This document shows, piece by piece, positions 1 to 10,615 of a DNA stretch of 17,500 nt. The position numbers were made by a program, and so were the translations under genes. The stretch comes from Glandiceps talaboti (taxonomy: Eukaryota > Hemichordata > Enteropneusta > Spengelidae): NCBI RefSeq assembly GCF_964340395.1, contig NC_135554.1, positions 3,952,975 through 3,970,474 of the forward strand. The letters run 5' to 3'. The notes beneath the pieces were generated by a model, which was not told the origin of the DNA, did no database searches, and saw only the letters and a list, made by a program, of their open reading frames with translations. Numbering within the stretch: the first letter of the stretch is position 1; each line of letters starts with the position of its first letter.

Positions 1-2110
1 ATTTGAAACTTGTTTCTAAGAAATATATGTCGATAAGGGTCGTATATCTACAACGTTGTTCTTTCCCAAATTTAAATGAACCACACGGCAGTTTATCATC
101 AAGGTCATAGAAACCTTCGAGGCAAAAAAACTAGAACATGTTTTGTAACTACGAACTTCTTGTGATATTATGAACTCAGCCAGTATTTCAGCAGTTCATC
201 TTTCACTAATACGTATACAATCCTAGCAGCCAGTATGTCGCCTATGTTAACAACCAGGCGATGATGAGAGTCTAGATGAAGAACTCCACCTTTTGATAAT
301 AATACTTATTTCATTAAACACAACAATACGTGCACGTCATCTCACGGAACAAATATTTATGGAGATGATACTAAATTAAATAATAAAGTTTAATAAATTT
401 TAAACCAAAGATTTGTAATAACGTAGGACAAACTTACTCTAGATCTGTATGAAACATTGAGATTTAGTAAGTTTACAAAATATGGCTAACTCACAGCAAT
501 GAGCAGGATTGACCTCTGACCTAACATACGAGTGATCCAAGGATAAGTAAATCAGTACTCTAGTGGAAGTAAATCCATTCTAAAAATAGTGACAGATTGA
601 AGAATTTGATTTGCTTTTGAATAATGTATACAGTAAAGTTGCCGTTGATAGGTCAAATACATTTTTACTTCAAAAGATAACTTCACGAAGAGATAAGTAA
701 TCTATCACTGAACATAAACCATCATCAAAACGAAGTATGTTTCCTGCATTTGGTGTTTCAATCAATCAATGAATGGATGAGTGAATGAATTCATATCTTC
801 AAAGCGTGAAGATTGAGACTAGGAGTGTCTTATCACTTCATGATATCAAAAACTTTCTTTGGAATGTGGAAATGCACTCATTTATACAAACGCTTGTGGC
901 TCTCTAACAATTCTCTTTCACTTTCTGTGACTACTATATTATGTGAATTGCAAAGGATATATTTCTACATCTTTCTGATTATGAAATGCGATAAAGTGCA
1001 GAAGATGGTCCTTATCATTCATACCATATATCCTATCTGGCATCATTTCATAAAAGATTTCGCTAATGAATCCCGCTTCAGTGAATAGGATATACAAGCC
1101 AAAATGTATCGACGATTTTCAAACAAAGACACAATTTGTGATATTTCTGACATAAAAACGAGAACAATCAAATAACTACTTCACCAATAATAACACACCA
1201 ACATAATTTGAAATACTGATAAACATGTACATATCTTAACTAGTTTGAATTTGGGTTATATTATCGCCTTTTAGCTTTAAGTGGGTGTATGTTTGGGATA
1301 TGTACTACGAATAATAGCTCCTTTTTGACGGAAATCAATACAAGCAGTGGCGACACAGAGAAGTCAAAATTGCCTCTAGATACTACTACATAGTGGTAAA
1401 TAATCCCCTTGCTCTCCTGTCCACACTGTCGTATTACGTATAGTAAAGGACATTAATATTGGGCATTGCCATGACAATACAAGGTGACGATGTAGGCGTC
1501 CGTTCCTTCTTGTTTATATGGCAATAAATCTCCCTTGTAAGTGTCGATCTCCTAAACAAATACATATGACTGCAGCTCGTTCACACCTACTATGGATTTG
1601 ATATGAATTAAATATGATTATCTGAGTGAATAAGACATATCAAAACCTATCGCTTTAGACCAAATTGCTACCACCAAGTCTCTCTTTGATACAATAATGC
1701 TAGAAATCAACTAATAAGAAACTCTACATGCTACACTTTAAGATATAGCAAGATTTAATGAGTACAGTTTCTTGTCTAAATGAAATGAAGTAACGTGTCA
1801 CCATGGAGACATCAAATACAGACATGAAAACATTTGCCCGACATGTCTGCGTCTTAGACCAGTTGCAGTAGAAAAAATGAAGTAAGAAATTGCGATCTTG
1901 TCATCTTAAAGTATAGAATGTGCAGTTTCCTAATATTGGTTTCAGTCTGGTTGTATAAAACAGAGCCAGTGAACACTAACACGGAACGCACTGTACTAGG
2001 GTATAGTAGGTGTATTTTCATTCATCTTAGGCACTACACAAAACTGTAACGTTGACTCGCCAAGCAGAATTCACTTCCGAATACAAACTGTCGAATGTCA
2101 CTTGATCTTC
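1..2110. other. non-coding AT-rich DNA, no gene seen
   Basis: No open frame here is long or protein-like enough to call; the longest (813-1088, plus strand, 91 codons) has no recognisable motif and looks like chance in AT-rich DNA. A degenerate ATGA/AATC tetranucleotide patch lies near 760-792. I see no tRNA, no rRNA and no clear transposon end. It could be intergenic DNA or intron of a gene outside the window. Confidence 0.6.
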
Positions 2111-2200
2111 GGGAGTAGGCTAGGGTGACAAGCTTTAAACGGAAGTGGGCTAGGGTGACATGCTTCAAACGGAAGTAGGCTAGGGTGACATGCTTTAGGC
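2111..2200. repeat. 30-bp minisatellite, three copies
   Basis: Three head-to-tail copies of a 30-bp unit start at 2111, 2141 and 2171. Each carries the core GGCTAGGGTGACA followed by a GCTTYAAAC-like end. The copies differ at a few bases and the third decays after about 2196. The exact 30-bp spacing makes a tandem duplication certain; no function is evident. Confidence 0.9.
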
Positions 2201-3652
2201 ACAATAAATTTAGTATAGAATTATATATGCACACATCGGTGTAAATTTTCATTGTAAACTTGACGCATCATAATTTATACATATCAAATAACTGGTTTAT
2301 TCTAGGTCAACAGCTCTTATTGATTTTTAATTATCATTTTATGTTTACAAAGACTATCTCATCCTTGATTATTAAACTTTGTTTTATTTTTTGGCGGTCA
2401 GGTTGTCATGTATTGTGGACAATATCTGTCCATTGACCGACAGAATATGTTAACATTTAGTACGTCACTGCCTGTGGAAAATATAGAACATTTGAAATTT
2501 CTGCAGCGGGCTTTAAAACCTTTTAATTGTATAGTCTAGTGTAATATGAATATTTCGTATTGGAAATCAAACATTGCAAGCACTTTATAGCCAGTTAAAT
2601 ACTATTACCAATTTTTATGACGCAGTGTACCCTATGTTCATTGTCGAAATGGTTTCTTCCAATTCAGGAAGGTTATTCGGCAAACGTGTCACAGACGAAA
2701 GGATAGCATATTAGTGGTGATGATGTTAGTCATGCGATGATTTTTTCATCGCCTCAATAGGATGCTTGTGTTATAATTGATATCACACCTCGTATTTCAT
2801 CATTTTAATTACTAAGTCAGCTGACAAGTTCCACCTAACCTCGTTAATGCAGTAGGTGTATGGATATTAGCTGAATTTGATGCAAGTGTGGGTGTTGAAT
2901 AGTGGAGGAACGGACAAAGTACGAATTGTACCCAAACTGTCAGCACAGCAATAATTTTTGAATCTCCTGTGAATCGATCTCTCATGAGGTGTATAACGTG
3001 ACGACAGTTGAAACTCTGCGTGTTGTGTGTCATGTAGAGAAAGGTGTTGCATTGCATTTACTTAAATTGACTAACTTCATCCGTGATGGCGATTGAGCTT
3101 CATTAACTCGGATGTACAAGGTATCGTCAAAAAGCACTTTTATTGTTGAACAGAAAGAACGAACTATCCTACAAACTCTATCTAAAAAGGACATCGGCGT
3201 GTTAGGAATTTCCACATTTTATTGCATATTTTAAAATCATTCTGAGAGTGGAGTTTGTTGTCAAAGGAACCAAATGGGTCAGCGAGTCGTCAATATTTAG
3301 ATCAACGATTTTGGGAGGATAACTGAATAACTGTCATATAATCCATCATATGTAAGGGACCAATCAAGACAACTGATATACACTGTGTTAAATGTCTTTC
3401 AGTACATGTGTTGACGACCTCCGTGCCTGTTTAAGTCGTGTGGAGGGTTTACATACTACTGACGTACTATAGTCTGCATAGTAAAAGTGGAAAACCAGCT
3501 GGTACTCTGGACAAGTGCTGTGACAGACTAATTGCGTTTATAGTGTGTCCAATTCGTGCTGGAAATTGGAGTGCATAATCTAAACTGAAGGAATCCAAAG
3601 GTGATTGGTTTGATGGTGAGACGACACACTTTCCATCATCATTATAGCCAAT
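2201..3652. other. non-coding stretch upstream of the receptor gene
   Basis: No convincing gene. Several short minus-strand open frames between 2812 and 3215 overlap each other in different frames and match nothing I recognise. A perfect 7-bp hairpin (GCGATGA, T5 loop, TCATCGC) sits at 2734-2752, with no context to give it a role. The last part may hold the promoter and any 5' untranslated exon of the GPCR gene, but I see no defensible TATA box or start site. Confidence 0.5.
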
Positions 3653-3679
3653 TCATCATCATCATCATCATCATCATCA
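3653..3679. repeat. (TCA)9 microsatellite
   Basis: Nine uninterrupted TCA units, followed by looser ATC/ACC-rich DNA to about 3750. It lies about 210 bp upstream of the receptor start codon, so it falls in the 5' untranslated, promoter or intron region of that gene. Confidence 0.95.
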
Positions 3680-3868
3680 ACTTAGTTCTGGCATTCGTGT
3701 AAATCGTCTTCATCATTACCACCACAACTATCACCATCATCATCACCTTCAAACAAGTAACATCACTATTCTGACCGATTTCGGCATTTTTTAATGAAAT
3801 TGTAAAAACGAATAGACTAGTCGAAATGCTAACAAGTCACAGTGAATAATGTGAAAGGGTAAAAATCA

Positions 3869-3882
3869 CTTGCATTCTTTAG
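3869..3882 (+). other. possible 3' splice site before the receptor coding exon
   Basis: A short T-rich run ends in TTCTTTAG six bases before the receptor ATG. The TAG is also the in-frame stop (3880-3882) that closes the reading frame upstream. Intronless-coding GPCR genes often have a spliced non-coding 5' exon, so this AG is a plausible acceptor. The tract is short, and the site is an inference. Confidence 0.3.
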
Positions 3883-3888
3883 ATAATC

Positions 3889-5142
3889 ATGAACGATAAC
3901 GAAAGCTTGCCAGAATCTACAAATGACGACTTCGTTCAGCCGTTACCGGAACGAATTGGGTGGTTAACGCTGGAAATCATCATCATATCTGCAGTAATTT
4001 TTAACAACGCTTTGGTCGTCATATCGGTTCTCCGATTAAAAAAGTTGCGAGAAAAGCACTCTAGCCATTTCATTCTAAGTCTTGCCGTTGGAGATTTCTT
4101 TTGCGGTGCCATTATCATGCCATTGTTTGCGGTATATATTTGGTACGGTGACTGGATATTTAGTGATGTTCTGTGTAGTATTGTTATGACGTTGAACGTT
4201 GGCTTATCCACTCAATCCAGCTTTGGTGTAATGTTGGTAAGTGTGGATAAATATCTGTTCGTTATATATCCACTGCACTACCATCAATTAATGACCCCAT
4301 TACGTGTCAGACTAATGATCGCAGCTACGTGGATTGTTTCTTTTGTTACTGCGGGCTTTGGGTGTTTAACAAGGTGGGCAGAAGAAAAACAGCATCCTCC
4401 CATTGATGGCCCCTTTCCTCCTGTGTGTTTTCATGTCAACACTGGTTTTATCATAGCAACAGCCCTTCTCAGCGTTTTACTACCTTCTACTGTTATAGCG
4501 TTTACAAGTTTCCATATTTTCCGTGCCATCCGCCAACAACTAAAGAGAATATCTCCACAAACTATTCTCTCTCCTGTACAAGAGACACCGGCTATATCAT
4601 TGGAGAGAGAAAACAAGATGGATATCATTGACCTGGAACCACTGCCTGAAAAAGCTGAAGAAAACCAAAATCAAGAGATTCAAAGAAAACAAAATGGAAT
4701 GAAAGAAAAGCATGAAACATCAACAATACCTAAGACCACAGTAGAGGGAAGACCGATGATGCTTAAAGTGCAGACCACACACAATAGGCGGCAACCCACA
4801 AATTTGTCAAATGGTGAGAGAAGACTCAATAAAACTGAAATAAAAGCAGCAAGAGCCGTGGGGCTAGTAGTTGTAGCGCTTTTCACTATGTGGTCACCAT
4901 TTTATATCATTCTATTCATTTCATCCGTATGTTACAGTTGTCATCTACGACAAGCTCTCCAGATTGGCATTTGGATTGGTTGTAGTAACAGCGCCATTAA
5001 TCCACTCCTGTATGCTAAAAACAAAGACTTTCGGCAAGCCTATCGAAAGGTTTTACATTGGTCTTGTACACCTTTATCTACTGAATCAAACAGTAGCAAA
5101 AGTCTAGTAACCGCAACAGCACCCACGATTCGAGTTTCATAG
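3889..5142 (+). CDS. class A (rhodopsin-family) GPCR, biogenic-amine-receptor-like orphan
   Basis: This single-exon gene encodes a 417-residue plasma-membrane receptor expected to signal through heterotrimeric G proteins. The start is the first ATG after an in-frame TAG at 3880. Seven helices lie at about 28-50, 60-83, 93-127, 139-161, 186-212, 319-346 and 353-376. Family landmarks are N40 (1.50), LxxxD with D69 (2.50), C96 and C180 (TM3-ECL2 disulphide), W148 (4.50), P199 (5.50), E317 (6.30), WSP at 335-337 and NPLLY at 371-375, followed by helix 8 (KDFRQAYRK). A sequon (N4-E-S) is in the N-terminus. ICL3 is long and hydrophilic (about 213-315). Amine-receptor traits are S195 (5.46), F338 (6.51), W362 (7.40) and a CxxC in ECL3 (348-351). 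Oddities are Asn103 where amine receptors have Asp3.32, DKY (120-122) instead of DRY, Met334 at 6.47, Leu331 at 6.44, Ser207 at 5.58 and Cys365 at 7.43. The GPCR call is secure; the ligand is unknown. Confidence 0.96.
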   Translation: MNDNESLPESTNDDFVQPLPERIGWLTLEIIIISAVIFNNALVVISVLRLKKLREKHSSHFILSLAVGDFFCGAIIMPLFAVYIWYGDWIFSDVLCSIVMTLNVGLSTQSSFGVMLVSVDKYLFVIYPLHYHQLMTPLRVRLMIAATWIVSFVTAGFGCLTRWAEEKQHPPIDGPFPPVCFHVNTGFIIATALLSVLLPSTVIAFTSFHIFRAIRQQLKRISPQTILSPVQETPAISLERENKMDIIDLEPLPEKAEENQNQEIQRKQNGMKEKHETSTIPKTTVEGRPMMLKVQTTHNRRQPTNLSNGERRLNKTEIKAARAVGLVVVALFTMWSPFYIILFISSVCYSCHLRQALQIGIWIGCSNSAINPLLYAKNKDFRQAYRKVLHWSCTPLSTESNSSKSLVTATAPTIRVS

Positions 5143-7081
5143 TACGAGTGCTATACTGACACTGAAGGACCTTTAATCGTATGGGAAATTGTCTGCAAAA
5201 TTTATGTAGGTACAAACATGTCACCGAGAGACTAAATAAGAATACTGATGGGAAACGAATTCTGTTGGTATCCCTTGTAAAGCAGTAACCAAGCTCGTCG
5301 TCAGTATACTTTATGTCTACTCTGGGATTGCTATGAAACTGAGAGGAAGTTGGTTATCAGGAAGTCTTACAATATAAAAACCGTGAAAGTATTAGACTGG
5401 TGAGTCAAACATAAGTAGCAAAACGAGAATAAAAACAGTTTTATAACTGCGCACAATATGATAACATGATAGGAAATGTCTTTCTACCAGTCTTTGTTGT
5501 CATGGAAACATTTTGTGATCTGTAATGTACCTTAGATGACTTAAAGGAATGGATGACCAGTCATTCACAATAATGGGTCAGTATTTAAAATGACATTTTG
5601 TTATAATAGAAATATTTACGAAACCGTTTTGATGTGGTACACTACTAAAAGATATATATTGTTCATGAAATGCCACGAGCTGTCTATCTACACTCGTATT
5701 CATCTAGTTACTAAATATTTAAAGATATTCAAATGTTATCATTTCTTAAGATTTTGACGTATCTAGCAAATATTTAATATTTAAGTGTGGCTGTACATGT
5801 CTGTGCCATTGAGAAATATAAAAGAGGCAACGGAATGCCTGTTTAAATGGTGTTACAAATGATACTTCATTATCATACAGTGGCCCTCTGTGCATTATAC
5901 ATCGCATCTCGGTTGTATGTCAACGGAATGCTTACAATAAATCATAAATTAAAACTAATATGAACATTTTTCATTAATTTAAAAGGTTTCACTTATTAGT
6001 TCTGCGACACATAAATAGTGTAAATCGTTTGTAATGAATGTAAGAAAAGGAAAGTCCTATTAATGAAAAAAGGTATTTATACTTCCTATTGCAAGTCGCC
6101 GACCATCGTTTTTCAAGCTTAATTCGAAAGAAGCCATTTCTATTATAGTTACAAGCTTTTAGTACCTCAATAAAACCTACCAAATTAATATTTATATTGA
6201 TAAATGTTAATGTATATGTATTTTGTATCATTTTTATGACAAAGCAATAACATATTTTAATACACAAGGAGGTAATAATCTTTAGTATGTCAGTTTACTA
6301 TTTCTTTATTTAATATACTAAAATTGTTGAGTGATTTTAAAGTTTCCAGTTTGATCGCATTTGAACTACATTTTATGTGTAACTGTAAACATGTCTGACA
6401 TCTATAATGAATATTGATACACCGTTCAAATAATGTGAATGAGCATCAAAGTTTAGTATTGCTGTAATATTAAGTGTGTCCGAGTTATTTTTTAGTGTAA
6501 CTGTATACAATTGTATTTCTATTTTAAAAGACTTTTACATGGGCTAGACAAAGTAGACAACCTGTCCAACGGATCAGTCTGCGCCATTATTATGTTACCT
6601 CGGTTTTTCTAAAATAATTTCGAAGGAAGGCTCATTTGTTACACAGCTGCACCAATACTATTAATACAATATACTACTCACCCACTACACAGTTTCATTT
6701 TAATCATGTTGTGTGCACAATGGAGGAAAGAATGTCACCTTCTTATCTCTTGTGATGCATACATGAGTGGATTTAGAGACAACTGTACGTCCACTTAGCA
6801 CCAGCTGTAAAAAAAGGACTGCTTGCTTTTTATTTATCACATTGATACATTTCTACAACATGCTGTGTAGACTTGAAATGTGTAATGGGCATTATATCTC
6901 AATCATTGCCAAACACACTCAAACACTATCCTTATTAAGTCATGGACAAATCGACATACGTATTTATAGTGTTATACATTTTGAAATTTGTTAAAATACC
7001 TGAACAGTATAATCTTATACATACCTGAACATTATTTCTATTTTATCTGACCTTGTGTGTACTTTTTATTTTATCATTCGA
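5143..7081. other. 3' flank of the receptor gene, then non-coding DNA
   Basis: The first few hundred bases are probably 3' untranslated region. Beyond that the DNA is AT-rich with short meaningless open frames (for example 5989-6267 minus and 6767-6994 plus). I see no repeat, RNA gene or second coding region. Confidence 0.5.
5428..5433 (+). terminator. candidate polyadenylation signal for the receptor gene
   Basis: This AATAAA lies 286 bases after the receptor stop codon. A second AATAAA at 5936-5941 would give a longer 3' untranslated region. Either could be used; AATAAA is common by chance in DNA this AT-rich. Confidence 0.3.
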
Positions 7082-7106
7082 TTTTATTTATTTATTTATT
7101 TATTTA
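7082..7106. repeat. (TTTA)n microsatellite
   Basis: About six TTTA units in a row, grading into TTAG/TTAGTT. It may be an old poly-A-type tail of a retroelement, but no element body is recognisable next to it. About 500 bp of plain DNA follow up to the fold-back repeat at 7604. Confidence 0.9.
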
Positions 7107-7603
7107 GTTAGTTTACAGACTGATGACGATAGGAAATCACGGTCTTATTATGGACACGGTTATGTACAAAAGGCACAGTTTGTAGTTTATTTCACGTTTC
7201 GACTATAAAAAATATGATTGTACAACGTAGTACCTTACTATACGTGTGACAGAGGTGGACACTTGGAAACGATGATATTTTCCGAATTAATTGTTCGCCA
7301 ATATATTACATCGCATTATCATTTTTACGTCGTATCCGAATTCCAAGTGGGAGTTCCGAAATGATTCAACTTGTATTAGTAATTGGAATTACAAAATAAT
7401 ACTTCAATTTCCAAGAAATAAATAATGTTATAGACTGTGTCCCTTCAACAGTTGAAGAATTATTTGTACTAATCCTATTCAAAAAATTTGCATATTTCTA
7501 TTTTTTGTAATTATGCCGTGTGAATATTTAATCATTGTCATATGCTTATGAATATTGTCAATCACCCAGGTATGAAGTCATTAACGAAGTGATTACAATC
7601 TAT

Positions 7604-7987
7604 CTTTCACTACAATACATCTCAATTTATGACAATGATTAATAACTAAGTAATTATAATATATCCTACTGGACTTGCTGTTGTTTTGAATGGCAACAGT
7701 TTCACATCCTATCCTGGACACTTCTTCAGGCTAACTGATGATCTAATGACAGACGGTCGGTGACACCAGACAGACTGTGAGTAGAATTGTCATGTGATGG
7801 TGAAGACCGTCTAGGAATTTTACTATTCGCTCAGGTGTCTCCAATAATCTGTCATTAGATCATCAGTCGAGGATAGGATGTGAGACTGTCGCCATTCAAA
7901 AAACAGTAAGTCCAGTAGGATAGCTTATAATTACTTTCTAATAGTTATTAATCATCGTCAGATACTGAGTTGCATTTTAGTTGAAGG
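7604..7987. mobile_element. fold-back (inverted-repeat) element, non-autonomous transposon-like
   Basis: Two long imperfect arms face each other: about 7604-7753 and 7848-7987, with a roughly 94-bp centre. Matching blocks include ATCCTACTGGACTT (7663-7676), TTTTGAATGGC (7684-7694), CACATCCTATCCT (7703-7715) and CTGATGATCTAATGACAGA (7735-7753), each found reverse-complemented in the right arm. The left arm carries an extra segment of about 15 bp (about 7719-7733). A shorter nested pair, AGACGGTC and GACCGTCT, lies in the centre at 7751-7758 and 7805-7812. There is no open frame, so if mobile it depended on an enzyme from elsewhere. Alternatively two copies of one repeat inserted head to head. 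I could not identify a target-site duplication. Confidence 0.75.
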
Positions 7988-8130
7988 GGTAACATTCTCC
8001 TACATGAAACAAAACCAGAAATTAAGCTTGAGACTCAATATATCCATGTTATGAACGTTATCTAATGCCAATTTAGGGGTTTGTGTCAAAAACACGTATT
8101 TCTTAGATTCCAAAAATCGTTCAGGCATAG

Positions 8131-8352
8131 TTAACCCATTCTCGCAAGCGAGAGCACATATAATTTGTGCTAACACAATGGAAAATGTACGTCATGGACT
8201 ATGCCGTAAAGAGGCATGTGGAAAATGTACGTCATGGACTATGCCGTAAAGAGGCATGTCGAAAATGTACGTCATGGACTATGCCGTAAAGAGGCATGTG
8301 GAAAATGTTCGTCATGCCGTAAAGAGGCATGTGGTTTACGACGATAAATTAA
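8131..8352. repeat. hairpin-rich segment bounded by TTAA, possible transposon remnant
   Basis: The segment opens with TTAACCC at 8131 and ends at another TTAA (8349-8352). Two consecutive hairpins open it: CTCGC/GCGAG at 8141-8152 and GCACA/TGTGC at 8154-8170. The 40-bp tandem array follows. TTAA plus CCC recalls piggyBac-type ends, but the right end is not an inverted copy of the left, so this is at most a hint. Another reading is a fragment of a structured satellite. Confidence 0.35.
8181..8333. repeat. 40-bp tandem repeat, three full copies plus one shortened
   Basis: Full copies start at 8181, 8221 and 8261 and differ at one base or less. The fourth (8301-8333) lacks seven internal bases (GACTATG) and has one substitution. 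Each unit ends in a small inverted repeat, ATGCC then a 7-base loop then GGCAT. The near identity points to recent tandem duplication. Confidence 0.97.
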
Positions 8353-9766
8353 CCATTAGTTTTATATTATTATATTTGGAGATAGTGTTTTTTATTTAAA
8401 TTTATTTTCGCAAAACATCTCGAGTCCAGAGTATGATTTTGTATAATTTATATGTATGGTATCTTGACGATATCTTTACTGTGCATATTGATTTCAAATA
8501 CCAAGGCTTATGAGACGGACCGCAAATAGTTTACAAATAACTCTATGAAAAAGACTAGACCAGTAATCTTCGATTACTGTCTTAAATGTTGAAAACGGTT
8601 GTATCAAAGGTCGATTACAAGTAATAATATACATAATTTTATGAAAGTAGTTTCTTAAGTCAGTAAAATATACATAAATACTTGGGGTGTTTTGGTCCAA
8701 AAGTGAGTTCCTATGTGGTTTCTTCATCCGTATCTGTCTATATCATGACTGAAACAAAACTATTAAACTATAGGGGAAAATATGGCTTTACATATTAAGT
8801 ATTACATACATTTACATAATTAATGAATATTTAGCACATATAATTACCATTTTCAGACGCATTGTTAGGGAAGCCAGTTCTTTAACACATTGACATAGGT
8901 ACAGAGATACAACGAAATCCACTGATTTGAAAGATACAGGACAATAATAAGATTAAGTTGATAGATGATGTTGCACATGACTGGGCCATAGTATCCCGAT
9001 AGGCCACAATACCCACAACTTATGTACGAAAGTAATATGAATGTTGAACGTGTGCTTACTATCAATGTCGACAGATCTGAAGTATTAATTATAAGAAAAC
9101 CACTGTTTAAAACTGGCAGTGTCTAAGTTTGATCATTTGTGAACGTTAATATTATTGCAAACTATACATTCTGGCTTAAAGTTGAATATATCTTGAACGG
9201 CGTCAGATTGTTGACACGTGCTTTATTCATAGGGTATGTATTTGATGAACATTGATGTGTATGTTCAGAAAAGAAAGGATAAATTTCGCTCTGCTTAATG
9301 TACATTTACAATACGTGAATAACATGGTCATCATATATTTACCGCCTACACAGATTGAAACCTATTACAGAATACGATTGGATTGATATCGTGGCGGTCG
9401 AATAGCGAATCATATCATCAGAAAATAATATATTTTCATCAGCTATACATAAATATATCTTTTTTTGTCGTATTAGTAACGTCCTTATATTATATGATGG
9501 TATCACTCAATTATTGTAGTCACAGATTTTTATGATTGGAATACTTTATCGACATATATTGATCACGTGTATTTCATTTATAAAAATAAAAATGTTATAA
9601 TAATCCTACTTCATGATTCTGTTGCCTTGATTTAGATTACGTTCCTTTAATACAAATATGTGAGTATGTATTAATAGTTCATATGTATCTCTATTTTACA
9701 TTTGGTATGGATCATTGTGTTGACGCTGGCAGAAAGAGTGGTATTTGAATCAAGACCATATGCATG

Positions 9767-9768
<2 letters not shown>
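8353..9768. other. non-coding DNA, nothing recognised
   Basis: AT-rich sequence with short open frames only (8494-8727 and 8865-9065, both minus, neither protein-like). I found no tandem repeat, RNA gene or transposon boundary. Confidence 0.5.

Positions 9769-9844
<76 letters not shown>
9769..9844. repeat. (AT)38 microsatellite
   Basis: Seventy-six bases of uninterrupted AT dinucleotide. It is the first of three long AT tracts within 1 kb. The length given here may be an assembly estimate, as such tracts are prone to collapse. The following 416 bp (9845-10260) hold no recognisable feature. Confidence 0.97.
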
Positions 9845-9846
<2 letters not shown>

Positions 9847-10259
9847 ATGGTTACGAAGTTGATTTAAAATACTGAATAGTTCTGACATGCGCATATTACG
9901 TACTGTCAAACTGTGGAGCCTGCTAATCAAAATTTGTATTGGGCTATTCCACAAATATATCCAACCTCAGTGATTGTAAAAACAAACATCCAAACTACTT
10001 TGTATGTTTCCATCAGACTGTATTAAATAAACGTCCACATGTTATATGCCCCACTTAAATGGCATCTCAAATTAAAATGTTGGATTTATTTCGTTGTAGT
10101 GTAATCTGAAATTGAGTAAGGTTCAACAAATTAAACAAGATGTGCAGTTGTAAAAACTAACCGCAAATTTCCCACTATGTTTTAAGTGGTTAGTGGAGTA
10201 TTAAAAAGGAGTAAACTCTATGATTTGTGTCTATAACAGATTCAGAGAAATTAAACTAC

Positions 10260-10373
<114 letters not shown>

Positions 10374-10471
10374 GACTGGATGTAGATAAAACCACATAAA
10401 AGTGCTCAATACGGGTAGTAGAGCGAATTATATACAGGTTTTGAAAATTTGAACCAAATTATATGCTATAG

Positions 10472-10520
10472 ACCCTACAGAACTGTTTCGTGAGGTGCGT
10501 AGTCCTCACTCATCAGGGGT
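10472..10520 (-). ncRNA. hammerhead self-cleaving ribozyme, minus-strand copy
   Basis: This is the exact mirror copy of the plus-strand ribozyme, read leftward on the minus strand. It has the CUGAUGA core (minus strand, 10516 to 10510), a 6-bp stem II closed by GUGAGG/CCUCAC, GAA, a 4-bp stem III, and a GUA cleavage triplet. The predicted cut falls after the base at 10476. Both strands of this locus therefore encode a potentially active ribozyme. The minus-strand copy continues into 58 bp of further complex sequence (10428 back to 10371) that the other copy lacks, so it may be the more complete one. Confidence 0.88.
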
Positions 10521-10529
10521 AGAAAAATT

Positions 10530-10578
10530 ACCCCTGATGAGTGAGGACTACGCACCTCACGAAACAGTTCTGTAGGGT
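10530..10578 (+). ncRNA. hammerhead self-cleaving ribozyme, plus-strand copy
   Basis: All conserved core positions of a hammerhead are present in order. Stem I is ACCC (10530-10533) with GGGU (10575-10578). The core CUGAUGA is 10534-10540. Stem II is GUGAGG (10541-10546) with CCUCAC (10555-10560), loop ACUACGCA. GAA is 10561-10563. Stem III is ACAG (10564-10567) with CUGU (10570-10573), loop UU. The cleavage triplet is GUA, so the predicted cut is after A10574. Stem I is open at its end, which makes it type I. An AAAUU/AAUUU pairing (10525-10529 with 10590-10594) could extend stem I after an internal loop. The tiny stem III matches the minimal hammerheads described in Penelope-like retroelements and animal retrozymes. 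Activity in cells is not shown by sequence. Confidence 0.9.
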
Positions 10579-10612
10579 CTATAGCATATAATTTGGTTCA
10601 AATTTTCAAAAC

Positions 10613-10615
<3 letters not shown>

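Noticed and set aside
2734-2752. Perfect 7-bp hairpin with a T-rich loop, like a bacterial terminator or histone stem-loop
   Set aside because: The region is eukaryotic, no gene ends there, and it does not fit the histone 3' stem-loop pattern. Short hairpins like this are expected by chance.
2812-3215. Overlapping minus-strand open frames of 61-81 codons
   Set aside because: They occupy different frames, match no family I know and lack convincing splice boundaries.
7120-7136. A second hammerhead-like CTGATGA followed by GAAA on the plus strand
   Set aside because: Only six bases lie between the core motifs, allowing at most one base pair for stem II, and no stem III or stem I pairing follows.
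9420-9445. CTGATGA twice on the minus strand near 9418-9442
   Set aside because: No stem II with GAAA follows either copy, so there is no ribozyme fold.
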